Source: Corynebacterium sp.
GTDB taxonomy: Bacteria > Actinomycetota > Actinomycetes > Mycobacteriales > Mycobacteriaceae
NCBI RefSeq assembly: GCF_030826625.1
Contig: NZ_JAPJNQ010000108.1
Coordinates: forward strand, 1 to 5,130
Length of the DNA: 5,130 nt
Direction of reading: 5' to 3'
Numbering within the stretch: the first letter of the stretch is position 1; every line of letters starts with the position of its first letter. Positions 5,090 through 5,130 of the stretch are shown piece after piece. A program made the position numbers and the translations under genes. The notes beneath the pieces were generated by a model that saw nothing but the letters and a program-made list of their open reading frames with translations, did no database searches and had not been told where the DNA came from.

Positions 5090-5130
5090 AGTTGGGGCAG
5101 TAGGAAGACCGGCGTGGAATAATCAGGTCC
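5077..5130. mobile_element. End of an IS6-family insertion sequence, running off the window
   Basis: GGTGCTGTTGCAAAGTT (5077-5093) closely resembles IS6-family terminal inverted repeats, which typically read GG-(C/T)(T/A)CTGTTGCAAA-G (IS26, IS257, IS1216, IS1628 and IS6100 types). The repeat faces rightwards, so the element extends beyond 5130. No transposase start or recognisable C-terminus lies in the visible 54 bases. It abuts the 5' end of the small membrane-protein gene. Because the other end is missing, the 8-bp target duplication expected for this family cannot be tested (the flank here is CCGAAAAG, 5069-5076). Family assignment is from the end sequence only. Confidence 0.7.

Overview
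The window looks like chromosomal DNA of a Corynebacterium or a close relative. This rests on several features: an actinobacterial-type SRP RNA, a YibE/F-family membrane protein with a long Ser/Gln-rich cytoplasmic head, a ViuB-type siderophore-interacting flavoprotein, a GT4 glycosyltransferase, and start signals that fit leaderless or weak-promoter corynebacterial genes. No species can be named from this sequence alone.

Layout. Positions 1-363 have no protein gene. They hold a small direct-repeat cluster (42-82), the 4.5S signal recognition particle RNA on the minus strand (about 143-231) with its own promoter and a U-run at its 3' end, and the promoter of the next gene. Positions 364-1737 (+) encode a 457-residue YibE/F-family polytopic membrane protein, probably translated from a leaderless mRNA. 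Positions 1738-2127 look like a decayed junction: a tandem 13-14-nt repeat, a perfect 11-bp inverted repeat, a 47-codon C-terminal gene scrap and other short open stretches. Positions 2128-2520 (+) encode a small, unrecognised four-helix membrane protein that is visibly AT-richer than its neighbours, with a strong Shine-Dalgarno. Its 3' end faces the next gene convergently.

The right half lies on the minus strand. Transcribed leftwards, it holds a truncated small membrane or secreted protein (4832-5089), a GT4 glycosyltransferase (3604-4725) and a siderophore-interacting FAD/NAD(P)H reductase (2595-3509). The reductase start is overlapped by a degenerate DtxR-like sequence, which suggests iron control. 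A three-copy 16-bp tandem repeat fills the gap between the glycosyltransferase and the reductase. At the right edge, 5077 to beyond 5130 matches the terminal inverted repeat of an IS6-family insertion sequence (the IS26/IS257/IS1628 type of end). It appears to have cut off the start of the small membrane-protein gene.

How the parts relate. The SRP RNA is housekeeping machinery for co-translational membrane insertion. The reductase releases iron from imported ferric siderophores. The glycosyltransferase probably acts in envelope or glycolipid synthesis. No new multi-gene defence or biosynthetic system is evident. The accessory signals are the IS end and the degraded, AT-rich patch at 1738-2594, which suggests past insertion and deletion between otherwise conserved genes.
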